DNA of 8,722 nt from Actinomycetes bacterium (GTDB lineage: Bacteria > Actinomycetota > Actinomycetes > Mycobacteriales > Mycobacteriaceae). Positions 1 to 7,823 of the stretch are shown piece after piece. The notes under the pieces were generated by a model. That model saw nothing but the letters and a program-made list of their open reading frames with translations. It made no database searches and had not been told where the DNA came from. How positions within the stretch are numbered: the stretch's first letter is position 1; each line of letters starts with the position of its first letter. Location of the stretch: NCBI GenBank assembly GCA_023417985.1, contig JAEZDV010000059.1:1-8722 (forward strand). The letters run 5' to 3'. A program made the translations under genes and the position numbers.

Positions 1-644
1 ACACACGCGTTGCGGTACTGCCAGAACGTGATGATGACGTACGCGCCGAGCACGAGGGCCATCGATCCCGCGGCGAGGCCGTCGAGTCCGTCGGTGAGAT
101 TCCCCGCGTTCGACCAGGCACTGACCAGGAGATACACGAACAGGATGAAGACGATCGAGCCCATCGAGACGGTGGCGATGTCGCGCACGTACGACAGGTC
201 GGTGCTGGCGGGTGTCAGTCCGTCGCTGTTGCGGAACTGGAGGGCCAGGATGCCGAAGGCGACCGCGGCGACGAGCTGGCCGACGAGCTTCGCCGTCTTG
301 TTCAGGCCCAGGTTGCGCTGCTTGCGGATCTTGATGAAGTCGTCGAGGAAACCGACACCGCCGAGTGCGGTGGTCAGACCGAGGACCAGCAACCCCGACG
401 CGGTGGGTCCCTGGGCGTCGTAACCGAGACCGATCAGGTGCGAACCCCAGTACCCCGCCCAGAGGCCGGCGAGGATGGCGACGCCGCCCATGGTGGGTGT
501 GCCGCGCTTGGCCTGGTGGCTCTGCGGGCCCTCGACCCGGATCTCCTGACCGAAGCCCTGCCGGGAGAATGCCTTGATCAGCACGGGGGTGAGCAGGATC
601 GACACCGCAAGTGCGATACCTGCGGCAAAGAGAATCTGTCTCAC
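1..644 (-). CDS. mraY: Phospho-MurNAc-pentapeptide-transferase MraY, N-terminal part (cut by window edge)
   Basis: MraY is the integral membrane enzyme that moves phospho-MurNAc-pentapeptide from UDP onto undecaprenyl phosphate, making lipid I on the inner face of the membrane. The first 214 codons are present; the family is about 360 residues, so roughly 40% lies off the left edge. Visible signatures are the N-terminal hydrophobic segment (about residues 3-24), the cytoplasmic stretch with HQAKRGTPTMGG (43-54), the catalytic Asp pair in GFLDDFIK (98-105), and NLTDGLDGLA (182-191), a hallmark of the family. Several further hydrophobic segments fit a polytopic protein. The start is GTG at 644-642, sharing GTGA with the murF stop (TGA, 643-641), so translation is probably coupled. 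A GGAGGA ribosome binding site lies at 656-651, 6 nt upstream. The first residues (RQILFAAGIALAVS) look like a normal MraY N-terminus. Identity is essentially certain; only the C-terminal half is unseen. Confidence 0.97.
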   Translation of the reverse strand, partial: MRQILFAAGIALAVSILLTPVLIKAFSRQGFGQEIRVEGPQSHQAKRGTPTMGGVAILAGLWAGYWGSHLIGLGYDAQGPTASGLLVLGLTTALGGVGFLDDFIKIRKQRNLGLNKTAKLVGQLVAAVAFGILALQFRNSDGLTPASTDLSYVRDIATVSMGSIVFILFVYLLVSAWSNAGNLTDGLDGLAAGSMALVLGAYVIITFWQYRNAC

Positions 645-2170
645 CGGGCGTCCTCCGTCCCCGTAGCAGCGGTCTGCTCACCGCGATCGGCGAGTACGGC
701 GTCGGCCACCGACCACAGTCCGACCGATTGTGATGCCTTGACGAGCACGATGTCGCCCGGCTGCAGTTCTTCACGAAGCAATTCGACAGCGGCGTCCGCG
801 TCGGGCACGTGGCAGGCTTCCTCGCCCCAGGACCCTTCCATCACGGCGCCCTGGTACAGCCCGCGTACCTCTCTCGACGCGCCGACCGCGATGATGCGGG
901 TGACGTCGACGCGTACCGCGAGGCGGCCGATGGCATCGTGCTGGACCACGGAGTCGTCGCCGAGTTCTGCCATCTCCCCCAGTACCGCAAAGGTGCGTCG
1001 GCGTTCTCCCCCGGAGCGCGCCATCGTGACGAGCGCCTTGATGCCCGCGCGCATCGAATCCGGGTTGGCGTTGTATGCGTCGTCGATGACGGTGACTCCG
1101 TCGGCGCGGGTGCGCACAGCCATGCGATGCGCCGATACCGGCGCTGCGGCAGCGAGCGCGGCAGCCGCCTGCTCGGGCGTCGCGCCGCACTCGACGGCGA
1201 CGGCGAGCGCCGACAACGCGTTGCCGACCTGGTGCTCACCGTGCACCGCCAGCGTGACCGGGATGCGCCGTTCGTCGTCGCCGTCACGGACCACCGCGGT
1301 GAAGGAGGCACGCGCCTCGTCGTCGAGGTGGACTCCCTCGGCGCGGATATCGGCCGACTCGCCGCTTCCGACCCACACCACGCGCGCGCCGGTGCGTGCG
1401 GCCATCTTCGCCACGAGCAGATCGTCGGCATTGAGCACCGCGACGCCACCCTCCGAGGCGTCGGGCAGTGCCTCGACCAGCTCACCCTTGGTCTGGGCGA
1501 TGACTTCCTGCGACCCGAACTCCCCGAGGTGCGCGGTGCCGACGTTGAGCACCACGCCGATCTTCGGGGGTGCGATGGCCGCGAGCGCGGCGATGTGGCC
1601 GCGGCCGCGCGCCGACATCTCGAGGACGAGGAACCGGGTGTCCTCGGTAGCGCGCAGCGCGGTCCACGGATGTCCGAGTTCGTTGTTGAAGGACCCGGGC
1701 GGCGCGACGACGGGCCCGAGCGGCGCGAGTACCGCTGCGAGCAAATCCTTCGTCGAGGTCTTTCCTGCGGATCCCGTGACGCCGACGACCGTGAGTCCGC
1801 GTTCGGTCAGCGTATCGACGACCGAGCGCGCCAGCGCAGCGAGCGCGGCGAGCACCGCGGCACCGGAACCGTCGGCGTCGTGTTCGAGTGCGAGCGCGTT
1901 CGTGGCGGTCGGGGTCGGCGTCGGTACGACGATCGCGGGAACGCCGAGCGGACGCGCCGCGAGTACCGCGACCGCGCCGGCCTCGATTGCGGCGGCCGCG
2001 TGGTCGTGCCCGTCCGACCGGGCGCCGGGCAGCGCGAGGAACAGTCCGCCCGGCCCGATCTTGCGGGAGTCGAATTCGACGGTTCCCGTCACCTCTGCAG
2101 AGGGGTCGTCGGCGTCGTGCAGTGTTCCCCCGACCACCTCCGCGATGCGTTCGAGTGTCATCGGGATCAT
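641..2170 (-). CDS. murF: UDP-MurNAc-tripeptide:D-Ala-D-Ala ligase MurF
   Basis: MurF is the cytoplasmic ATP-dependent ligase that adds D-Ala-D-Ala to UDP-MurNAc-tripeptide and so completes the pentapeptide precursor used by MraY, encoded next. The 509-residue product has the three Mur-ligase domains. The N-terminal domain carries FDSRKIGPGGLFLALPG (33-49). The central ATPase domain has the P-loop GVTGSAGKTSTK (130-141), LEMSARGRGHI (183-193) and LNVGTAHLGEFGS (208-220). The C-terminal domain has AHRM (347-350), DDAYNANPDSM (363-373) and VLGEMAELG (396-404). The length is normal. The start is ATG at 2170-2168, whose ATGA overlaps the murE stop; a GGAGG site sits 6 nt upstream (2181-2177). A second in-frame ATG at codon 4 would lose only three residues and lacks the good spacing. 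The 3' end overlaps the mraY start by 4 nt. Confidence 0.97.
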   Translation of the reverse strand: MIPMTLERIAEVVGGTLHDADDPSAEVTGTVEFDSRKIGPGGLFLALPGARSDGHDHAAAAIEAGAVAVLAARPLGVPAIVVPTPTPTATNALALEHDADGSGAAVLAALAALARSVVDTLTERGLTVVGVTGSAGKTSTKDLLAAVLAPLGPVVAPPGSFNNELGHPWTALRATEDTRFLVLEMSARGRGHIAALAAIAPPKIGVVLNVGTAHLGEFGSQEVIAQTKGELVEALPDASEGGVAVLNADDLLVAKMAARTGARVVWVGSGESADIRAEGVHLDDEARASFTAVVRDGDDERRIPVTLAVHGEHQVGNALSALAVAVECGATPEQAAAALAAAAPVSAHRMAVRTRADGVTVIDDAYNANPDSMRAGIKALVTMARSGGERRRTFAVLGEMAELGDDSVVQHDAIGRLAVRVDVTRIIAVGASREVRGLYQGAVMEGSWGEEACHVPDADAAVELLREELQPGDIVLVKASQSVGLWSVADAVLADRGEQTAATGTEDAR

Positions 2171-3834
2171 GCAGTGCCTCCGTGATGCGGACCGCCCACC
2201 GCGGGCGGGTTGTGACCGTGATGTCCGGAGGCCCTGAGCCGGTCGATGGACGCGGCCAGCACCTCTCGGTCGTCGAAAGGATGCTTGGTGCCGTCGATCT
2301 CCTGGCCGGTCTCGTGCCCCTTGCCGGCGACCAGAACGACGTCGCCCGGTCCGGCCCAGTACACAGCGGCGTCGATGGCGGCTGCGCGATCGCCGATCTC
2401 GAGGATCTCGCCGCGTTCGTCAGCGGGGACGCCCCACGCTCCGTCGAGAACGGCCGCGCGGATGGCAGCGGGGTTCTCGCTTCGGGGATTGTCGTCGGTG
2501 ACGACGAGCAGATCGGCGCCACGAGCGGCAACTTCGCCCATCAACGGCCGCTTGCCGCGGTCACGGTCTCCACCTGCACCGACGACGACTGCGATGCGTC
2601 CGGGGACGCTGTCGCGCAAGGTCTCGATCACCGCAGAGAGGGCAGCGGGCTTGTGGGCGTAGTCCACGATCGCGAGGAAGTCCTGGCCGCGCTCGACCCT
2701 CTCGACGCGTCCGGGCACCGCGACGGTGGCGATTCCCCGGATCGCGGCGTCGAGGTCGGCGCCGACCGCGTCACAGATCGCAACTGCGAGAGCCGCATTC
2801 GTGACGTTGTACCGGCCGGGCAGCGCGACCGACACGCGGTGCGGAGCGTGGTCCGCTCCGGCGAGGGTGAACTCCTGCGTGCCGCCGGCACCGGCGGATT
2901 CGCCGGACACCGTCCAGTCCGCCGTCGCACCGGCGTCGGTCGCGACGGTGCGCACCATGTCCTGGTCCGCGCGGTCGGCTGCGGCGACCTCGGCCATCCG
3001 CTGTCCCCAGTCGTCGTCGATGCACACCACGGCACGGGCGGCACGGACCGGGGAGTCGGGCGCGAACAGTCGCGCCTTCGCTCCGAAGTAGTCCTCGAAG
3101 TCCTTGTGGAAGTCCAGATGATCCTGCGACAGGTTGGTGAAGGCACCGACGGCGAACTCGGTCGCATCCACCCGTCCGAGTGCCAGTGCGTGGCTGGACA
3201 CCTCCATCACCACCGTGTCGACGCCCTGCTCGAGCATGACGGCGAAGAGAGCGTGCAGTTGCGGTGCCTCCGGCGTGGTCAGCGCGCTGGGTATCCGGAC
3301 GCCACGGATGCGGGTCTCGACGGTGCCCACCAGCCCCGTGGCGCGTCCCGCCGCGGCGAGGCCCGCGTCGACGAGATACGCCGTGGTGGTCTTGCCGGAA
3401 GTGCCGGTGATCCCGATGATCTGCATCCGGCGGGACGGATGCCCGTACACCGTCGCCGACGCCGCACCGAGCACGGACCGCGGGTCGGGATGCACCAGGA
3501 CGGGGACCGAGGTGGTGCCGACCTCGGCGACGAGATCGCGCCCCGCCGCATCGGTGAGAACGGCGACAGCACCTCGCTCCAGTGCCTCGGCCGCGAAGGA
3601 CGCGCCGTGCGCGCGGGCACCGGGCAGGGCAGCGAAGACGTCACCGGGCCGGACACCTTGCGCCCGGAGATCGATGCCGGTCACCGCGGTGTCCCCCGCC
3701 GGCGCGCCGTCCCCTACCGAGGACAGTTCGGCGCCGATCGCGGCGGCGAGGTCTCCGATCCGCGTCACCGGTGGGTGTTCGGGCCGACGGCCCTCCTCCG
3801 GAGGCGTCGGATCCGGACTCGATGACACAGGCAC
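2167..3834 (-). CDS. murE: UDP-MurNAc-L-Ala-D-Glu:meso-diaminopimelate ligase MurE
   Basis: MurE is the cytoplasmic ligase that adds the third stem-peptide residue, here predicted to be meso-diaminopimelate. With the GTG start at 3834 the protein has 555 residues. Visible motifs are the P-loop GITGTSGKTTT (141-151), TTPEAP (186-191), MEVSSHALALGR (210-221), TNLSQDHLDFH (233-243), GAKARLF with Lys253 (the lysine that is carbamylated in the family), the DNPR motif (448-451) that marks the meso-DAP rather than L-Lys type, and GKGHE (504-508). This start is chosen because AGAGGA lies 5 nt upstream and because the N-terminus then resembles other actinobacterial MurE. A GTG two codons downstream (3828) is possible. 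An in-frame TTG at 3927 would add 31 residues, but that extension (MSRHVGNVIRRNERN) has no good ribosome site and does not look like MurE. The C-terminus is unusually His/Gly-rich (537-553). The stop overlaps the murF ATG as ATGA. Confidence 0.96.
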   Translation of the reverse strand: MPVSSSPDPTPPEEGRRPEHPPVTRIGDLAAAIGAELSSVGDGAPAGDTAVTGIDLRAQGVRPGDVFAALPGARAHGASFAAEALERGAVAVLTDAAGRDLVAEVGTTSVPVLVHPDPRSVLGAASATVYGHPSRRMQIIGITGTSGKTTTAYLVDAGLAAAGRATGLVGTVETRIRGVRIPSALTTPEAPQLHALFAVMLEQGVDTVVMEVSSHALALGRVDATEFAVGAFTNLSQDHLDFHKDFEDYFGAKARLFAPDSPVRAARAVVCIDDDWGQRMAEVAAADRADQDMVRTVATDAGATADWTVSGESAGAGGTQEFTLAGADHAPHRVSVALPGRYNVTNAALAVAICDAVGADLDAAIRGIATVAVPGRVERVERGQDFLAIVDYAHKPAALSAVIETLRDSVPGRIAVVVGAGGDRDRGKRPLMGEVAARGADLLVVTDDNPRSENPAAIRAAVLDGAWGVPADERGEILEIGDRAAAIDAAVYWAGPGDVVLVAGKGHETGQEIDGTKHPFDDREVLAASIDRLRASGHHGHNPPAVGGPHHGGTA

Positions 3835-3845
3835 CAGGTTCCTCT
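3835..3845 (-). promoter_or_regulatory. Ribosome binding site deciding the murE start
   Basis: On the minus strand AGAGGA (3845-3840) is followed by ACCTG and then GTG (3834-3832), a spacing of 5 nt. The upstream TTG candidate at 3927 has no comparable purine-rich site. This supports GTG at 3834 as the murE start. The alternative GTG at 3828 would sit 11 nt from the site. Confidence 0.7.
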
Positions 3846-3948
3846 CACTATCACCGCAGCGTGTAGCTGCCGGGCTCCAACAATTGCGTTCGTTCCGGCG
3901 TATCACGTTACCGACGTGCCGGGACAAGGACAGCAGGCGGTCGGGCGA
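3835..3948 (-). other. pbpB-murE intergenic region, possible internal promoter or leader
   Basis: These 114 nt are the only sizeable gap in the otherwise overlapping rsmH-mraY run. The gap shrinks to 21 nt if the unlikely TTG start at 3927 is used. It contains two small inverted repeats: CACGT/ACGTG at 3905-3909 and 3915-3919, and GCAGC/GCTGC at 3856-3860 and 3866-3870, each with a 5-nt loop. There is no U-tract, so neither looks like a terminator. I cannot identify a convincing -35/-10 pair, because actinobacterial promoters are too loosely conserved to call by eye. From memory, the M. tuberculosis cluster is interrupted by extra genes at this same junction, which makes an internal start of transcription plausible. 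That is inference. Confidence 0.35.
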
Positions 3949-5853
3949 TCAGTCGATCTGCAGGATCAACTTGCTCCCCGGCTCGGTGGACAGCGGGATT
4001 CCCGTGCGCTGCAGCAACCACGACGCGATGTCGCGGAACAGCGGCGCGGCGGACTGACCGCCGGTGCCGTCGGAGCTGCGGGTGGGCGCGTCGAGCATGA
4101 TGCCGACCACGTAGCGAGGGTCGTCTGCGGGAGCGATACCGGCGAAGGTGATCCAGTAATCCGAGTTCGAGTAGCACTTGCAGTTCGGATCGATCTGCTG
4201 GGCAGTGCCCGTCTTACCGGATATCTGGTAGCCCTCGATCGCGGCGCCGGTACCCGTCCCGCGCTGATTGCCCGTGTCGTCCTGCACCACCGACCGGAAC
4301 ATGTCGCGGACGGTCGCGGCCGTCTGAGGACTCACGACCCTCACCGGATCGGGGCGAGGAGTTTCGGTCCGTGACCCGTCCGGTCCGATCGTCGCGCGGA
4401 CGATGCGCGGCGGCACACGCTCGCCGTCGTTTGCGATGGTCTGGTAGATGCTCGTCATCTGCAACAGCGTCATCGACAGTCCCTGCCCGATCGGCAGGTT
4501 CGCGAACGTGCCGCCCGACCACTGTTCCCGGCTGGGCACCAGTCCGGCGGATTCGCCCGGCAGTCCGACCTCGGTGCGCTGCCCGAGCCCGAACAGAGTC
4601 AGCATCTCCGCGAAGCGGTCCTCTCCGACGCGGTCCGCGAGCATCAGCGTGCCCACATTCGACGACTTCCCGAAGACGCCGGTCGTGGTGTACGGAACCA
4701 CGCCGTGATCCCACGCGTCCTTGACCGTGGCACCGGCCATCGTGATGGTCCCAGGCACCTGCAGCACCTCCGACGGCGTCGTGAGACCGTCCTCGATCGC
4801 CGCCGCCGCGGTAATGATCTTGTTGACCGACCCGGGCTCGAACGGCGAACTCACCGCGAGGTTGCCCTGCTCCGCATCGGGTGGATTGTCGGCGACACCG
4901 ATCGACGGATCGAAGGTGTTGTCGTTGGACATCGCCAGTACCTGGCCGGTGTGCGCGTCGAGCACGACCGCCGATGCGTTCTTCGCCCCGGACAGCTCGC
5001 GGGCACGTTGCACCTGCTGCTGGACGTAGTACTGGATGTCGTTGTCGATGGTGAGTTCGACCGACGAACCGTTCACCGCAGGCTGGCGGTCACGCCAGCT
5101 CCCCGGGATGACCGCGCCGTCGGATCCCCGGTCGTAGGTCGACGAACCGTCCGTGCCCGCCAGCATCGAGTCCATGGATGCCTCGAGGCCGATGAGTCCG
5201 TGGCCGTCCCAGCCCGTCGCGCCGACGATGTTCGCCGCGAGCGACCCACCCGGATACAACCGGATGTCCTGCCGTTCCAGACCGACCATGTCGTATTCGG
5301 CAACGATCTCGGCGGCTACGCCCGGGTCGACCCCGCGGGCGAGATAGACGAAACTCTCGTCGCTCTCGAGCTTCTCGAGCACGTCTTTCTCCGGAGCCGC
5401 CGAACCGAGCGCCTCGTGCACGGCCTTCGCGACGCCCTCGAGATACTCGTCGGTGGCGGGCGCGGACGGATCCTTCTCGCGGGCCTCTTCGAGTTCCTTG
5501 CGGACGCGCACCGGCTGGAAGGTGAGTGCTTTCGCTTCCATCGTGTAGGCGATGGGATTGCCGTTGCGGTCGCCGATCGTCCCGCGCGTGGCCGGTTCGA
5601 CGAGCCGGGTGGTCCGCTGGCTCGCGGCCTCCGCCGACAGGGTGGGCGCCTGGAACACCTGAACGACCAGCAACTGCATCGCGACCCCGGCCAGTGCGAG
5701 GAACATGACGCCCCGGCCGAACTTGGCCCGGAAGCCGAAACCGCCAGAGCCGGAACCACGTCGAGCCGGACGCATCGGGGGGCGCCCGGTCTTGCCGCCC
5801 GGGGCCGGCGGCGCGCGGCCCCGGGGTACACGGCGGGTGGAGCCTCGGGTCAC
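3949..5853 (-). CDS. ftsI: Septal peptidoglycan transpeptidase, class B PBP (FtsI/PbpB, PBP3 family)
   Basis: This is the class B penicillin-binding protein that cross-links septal peptidoglycan, anchored by one N-terminal membrane helix and partnered with FtsW. The 634-residue product has a basic, Pro/Gly-rich cytoplasmic tail (1-45), a membrane segment (about 48-68) and a PBP dimerisation domain. The dimerisation domain has RGTIGDRNGNPIA (90-102) near its start and RLYPGGSLAANIVG (198-211), followed by GLEASMDSMLAG (222-233). The transpeptidase domain carries the active-site SxxK as SVNK (Ser342-Lys345), SxN as SSN (397-399) and KTG (547-549). Two Cys (558, 560) follow the KTG. No PASTA domains are seen; the protein ends soon after the catalytic domain. 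The start is GTG at 5853-5851, forming GTGA with the stop of the upstream ftsL-like gene; GAGGA lies 9 nt upstream (5867-5863). The C-terminal end is followed by the 114-nt gap to murE. Confidence 0.96.
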   Translation of the reverse strand: MTRGSTRRVPRGRAPPAPGGKTGRPPMRPARRGSGSGGFGFRAKFGRGVMFLALAGVAMQLLVVQVFQAPTLSAEAASQRTTRLVEPATRGTIGDRNGNPIAYTMEAKALTFQPVRVRKELEEAREKDPSAPATDEYLEGVAKAVHEALGSAAPEKDVLEKLESDESFVYLARGVDPGVAAEIVAEYDMVGLERQDIRLYPGGSLAANIVGATGWDGHGLIGLEASMDSMLAGTDGSSTYDRGSDGAVIPGSWRDRQPAVNGSSVELTIDNDIQYYVQQQVQRARELSGAKNASAVVLDAHTGQVLAMSNDNTFDPSIGVADNPPDAEQGNLAVSSPFEPGSVNKIITAAAAIEDGLTTPSEVLQVPGTITMAGATVKDAWDHGVVPYTTTGVFGKSSNVGTLMLADRVGEDRFAEMLTLFGLGQRTEVGLPGESAGLVPSREQWSGGTFANLPIGQGLSMTLLQMTSIYQTIANDGERVPPRIVRATIGPDGSRTETPRPDPVRVVSPQTAATVRDMFRSVVQDDTGNQRGTGTGAAIEGYQISGKTGTAQQIDPNCKCYSNSDYWITFAGIAPADDPRYVVGIMLDAPTRSSDGTGGQSAAPLFRDIASWLLQRTGIPLSTEPGSKLILQID

Positions 5854-6644
5854 CGGCGCCCGTCCTCGGGTTCTACCGGTCCGCCCGGCGCCTCGGCCAG
5901 GGGCGCCACGCCCTCCGGTTGCGGCATCTCGCTCACGGGTACCAATTGTTCCGCCTCACCGGCCGGCGCCGCGTCATTCGGCATTCCCGGCGTGGCGGGT
6001 ACCTGCGGCTCGGCGGGGCGAGGACCGGCGTCGCCGGCAAGTGCGTCCGTACTCCTCGGTCGCGGCGTCGGCGCTTCTCCCACCTCGGCGAGCGGACGCG
6101 GGCTTTCGACTCCGGCGCTGCCCGACAGCGGGGCCTGCCCCCGCGCATCGGTACGCGGGCGTACCTTGTTGAGCGGCGCGGGCGGTGCGCCCTGAGCCGG
6201 GACGGGCTCGCCCACGACGCTGACGGATCCGTCCTCGGCGACGACGAGCCGGGCGACCTGCGTGCTCGGGATCATGCCCAGCTTCGCCGCTTCCACCGCG
6301 AGTACGGGCGCGGAGTTACCGGCCTCGACGTCGCGTTGGAGTACCGCTCGTTGCTGGACGAGGGTCTCGTTGTGGGCCCGGGCGGTGCTCAGGTGATAGG
6401 AGTCCTCCGCGGCGCCGGTGGTCAGCAGCAGGGTCGCGGCCATCCCCACGCCGAGCAGGGCGAGGATCGTCGCGACGAACGGGATCCGGGTCCGGACGCG
6501 TCCGGCTCCGGTGGTGCGCCCGCGAGTCTGCGCCACGGGGATACCGAGTTGCGCGGCGCGCTGGTTCCGGCGCTGGTAAGCGCGTTGCGCCGCCGTGGAT
6601 CGAGCCGGCCCGCGGCGGGGCGGCGACGCCACCTGTACGGTCAT
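5850..6644 (-). CDS. ftsL: FtsL-like single-pass division protein with long Pro-rich C-terminal tail
   Basis: The gene sits in the ftsL position between rsmH and ftsI and encodes 264 residues with FtsL/DivIC architecture. A basic cytoplasmic N-terminus (1-54, rich in Arg and Gln) is followed by one membrane helix (about 55-76) and a probable short coiled coil (about 82-110). The segment AVEAAKLGMIPS (116-127) matches the conserved end of the FtsL/DivIC domain. The region from about 145 to 264 is Pro/Ala/Glu-rich, low in complexity and probably disordered on the outer face. FtsL bridges FtsQ/FtsB-type proteins to the FtsW-FtsI synthase; family membership here rests on position and architecture, since the sequence is poorly conserved. 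Mycobacteria encode a comparable Pro-rich membrane protein at this place. The start ATG (6644-6642) lies 3 nt after the rsmH stop, and its AGGAGG site falls in the last rsmH codons. The stop overlaps the pbpB GTG. Confidence 0.85.
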   Translation of the reverse strand: MTVQVASPPRRGPARSTAAQRAYQRRNQRAAQLGIPVAQTRGRTTGAGRVRTRIPFVATILALLGVGMAATLLLTTGAAEDSYHLSTARAHNETLVQQRAVLQRDVEAGNSAPVLAVEAAKLGMIPSTQVARLVVAEDGSVSVVGEPVPAQGAPPAPLNKVRPRTDARGQAPLSGSAGVESPRPLAEVGEAPTPRPRSTDALAGDAGPRPAEPQVPATPGMPNDAAPAGEAEQLVPVSEMPQPEGVAPLAEAPGGPVEPEDGRR

Positions 6645-6647
6645 CGG

Positions 6648-7658
6648 TTACCTCCTGGCGATTCGTTCTGCAGCACGCAGGCGGACGGGAGCCGAACGTG
6701 GGTTGATCTCGATCTCTTCGTCCGAGGCGCGCTCGGCACCGCGGGTGAGAATGCGCAGCTCGGCTCCCATTCCCGGCAACTCCACGGGCAGCCCTTCGGG
6801 GCTCCGCGACTTCGCGCGAGGCGTGAGTTCCTGTTTGACCACCCGGTCTTCGAGCGACTGGTACGACATGAAGACGATCCGGCCGCCGATGGCCAGCGCG
6901 TCGAGCGCGGCCGGAATCGCGTCGCGCAGCGAATCGAGTTCACTGTTGACCTCGACCCGCAGAGCCTGGAAGGTGCGCTTGGCGGGGTGACCACCGGTGC
7001 GACGTGCCGCGGCGGGAATGGCGCGGTAGAGCAGTTCGACGAGTTCGCCGCTCGTCCGGAACGGCGACTTCTCGCGGGTGCGGACGATGTCGGACGCGAT
7101 CTTGCCCGCGAACCGCTCCTCACCGTAGGTGCTGAGGATTCTCGCGAGGTCGCCGTGACTGTAGGTGTTGAGGACGTCGGCAGCGGTGATCCCGATGGTC
7201 GGATCCATGCGCATGTCCAGGGGCGCATCCTTCGAGTACGCGAAACCGCGATCCGCCTCGTCGAGTTGCATCGACGAGACTCCGAGGTCGAACAGCGCGG
7301 CGTGTACCGATCCGACGCGGTCGAGCCCGCACTCTTCGAGCGCCTCGGCGATGCCGTCGTAGCGCGTGTGAACGAAGTCGGTTCGATCGGCGAACTCGGC
7401 CAGACGTTCCTGCGCGATCGCCAACGCATTCGGGTCGCGGTCGAGTCCGACGAGGCGCAGCCCCGGATACGTTCTCAGGAAATGCTCGGCATGCCCGCCG
7501 AGACCGAGCGTGGCGTCGACGTAGACCGCGCCCTCACCGCCTGGACCGACCGCTTCGATCGCGGGGCCGAGGATCTCGACTGCTCGGCCGAGGAGAACAG
7601 GAACGTGCCCGAACTCTCCCTGCTCGTCCGCAGTCGACTCGTCCTCGCCGTCCACCAT
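6648..7658 (-). CDS. rsmH: 16S rRNA (cytosine1402-N4)-methyltransferase RsmH (MraW)
   Basis: RsmH uses S-adenosylmethionine to methylate N4 of C1402 in the decoding centre of 16S rRNA. With the ATG at 7658 it has 336 residues. Motifs (numbered from that start) are the family opening HVPVLL (18-23), the SAM-binding loop DATLGLGGHAEHF (48-60), LDRDP (72-76), FDLGVSS (123-129), DRGFAYSKDAPLDMRMD (136-152), PAKRTFQALRVEVN (225-238) and SYQSLEDR (265-272). GGAGGAG (7667-7661) lies just upstream. Its GGAGG core is 4 nt from the ATG and 7 nt from the adjacent GTG at 7655, so either codon may be used. A further in-frame ATG at 7688 would add ten residues but leaves the ribosome site inside the gene, so I reject it. 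The stop is TAA, 3 nt before ftsL. A 259-nt gap with a structured element separates it from mraZ. Confidence 0.96.
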   Translation of the reverse strand: MVDGEDESTADEQGEFGHVPVLLGRAVEILGPAIEAVGPGGEGAVYVDATLGLGGHAEHFLRTYPGLRLVGLDRDPNALAIAQERLAEFADRTDFVHTRYDGIAEALEECGLDRVGSVHAALFDLGVSSMQLDEADRGFAYSKDAPLDMRMDPTIGITAADVLNTYSHGDLARILSTYGEERFAGKIASDIVRTREKSPFRTSGELVELLYRAIPAAARRTGGHPAKRTFQALRVEVNSELDSLRDAIPAALDALAIGGRIVFMSYQSLEDRVVKQELTPRAKSRSPEGLPVELPGMGAELRILTRGAERASDEEIEINPRSAPVRLRAAERIARR

Positions 7659-7667
7659 GTCTCCTCC
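7659..7667 (-). promoter_or_regulatory. Ribosome binding site deciding the rsmH start
   Basis: GGAGGAG on the minus strand ends 2 nt before ATG (7658-7656) and 5 nt before GTG (7655-7653). It lies inside the reading frame that opens at the upstream ATG (7688), and so argues against that longer start. Confidence 0.65.
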
Positions 7668-7783
7668 GGAATCCTGCTCGGGCCGCATACGGTCTGTCGG
7701 GTACTCGATCGAGATGCTCGGTGTCGCACTGGTTCCGGATACGGCGACGGCGAATGCCCCGAGGTCTCTGTCCGAGCGCGGGA

Positions 7784-7812
7784 GACCTGACGCTGGGGAA
7801 GTGCGTCAGGGC
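7784..7812. repeat. 29-bp direct repeat, copy 1, with perfect 8-bp hairpin
   Basis: On the plus strand CCTGACGC (7786-7793) and GCGTCAGG (7803-7810) form a perfect 8-bp stem around the 9-nt loop TGGGGAAGT. The copy is identical to the one 40 bp away except at 7790 (A here, G there). Confidence 0.85.
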
Positions 7813-7823
7813 TTCCCTCTCCG

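Noticed and set aside
438..2237. 599-codon open frame on the plus strand
   Set aside because: It lies antisense to murF, has Ser/Ala/Thr-rich low-complexity content and no recognisable domain; the minus-strand frame carries all the MurF motifs.
1888..3825. 645-codon open frame on the plus strand
   Set aside because: It is a GC-driven shadow of murE, rich in Arg and Gly with no motif, and spans the murE/murF junction.
3835..3927. Longer murE start at TTG 3927
   Set aside because: The added 31 residues look non-coding, and no ribosome site precedes it; AGAGGA near 3840 supports GTG 3834.
4705..6195. 496-codon open frame on the plus strand
   Set aside because: It is antisense to pbpB and ftsL, which have clear motifs, and its composition is typical of a shadow frame.
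7659..7688. Longer rsmH start at ATG 7688
   Set aside because: The strong GGAGGAG site lies downstream of it, directly before ATG 7658/GTG 7655.
5919..7790. 623-codon open frame on the plus strand
   Set aside because: It is antisense to ftsL and rsmH and shows no family resemblance.
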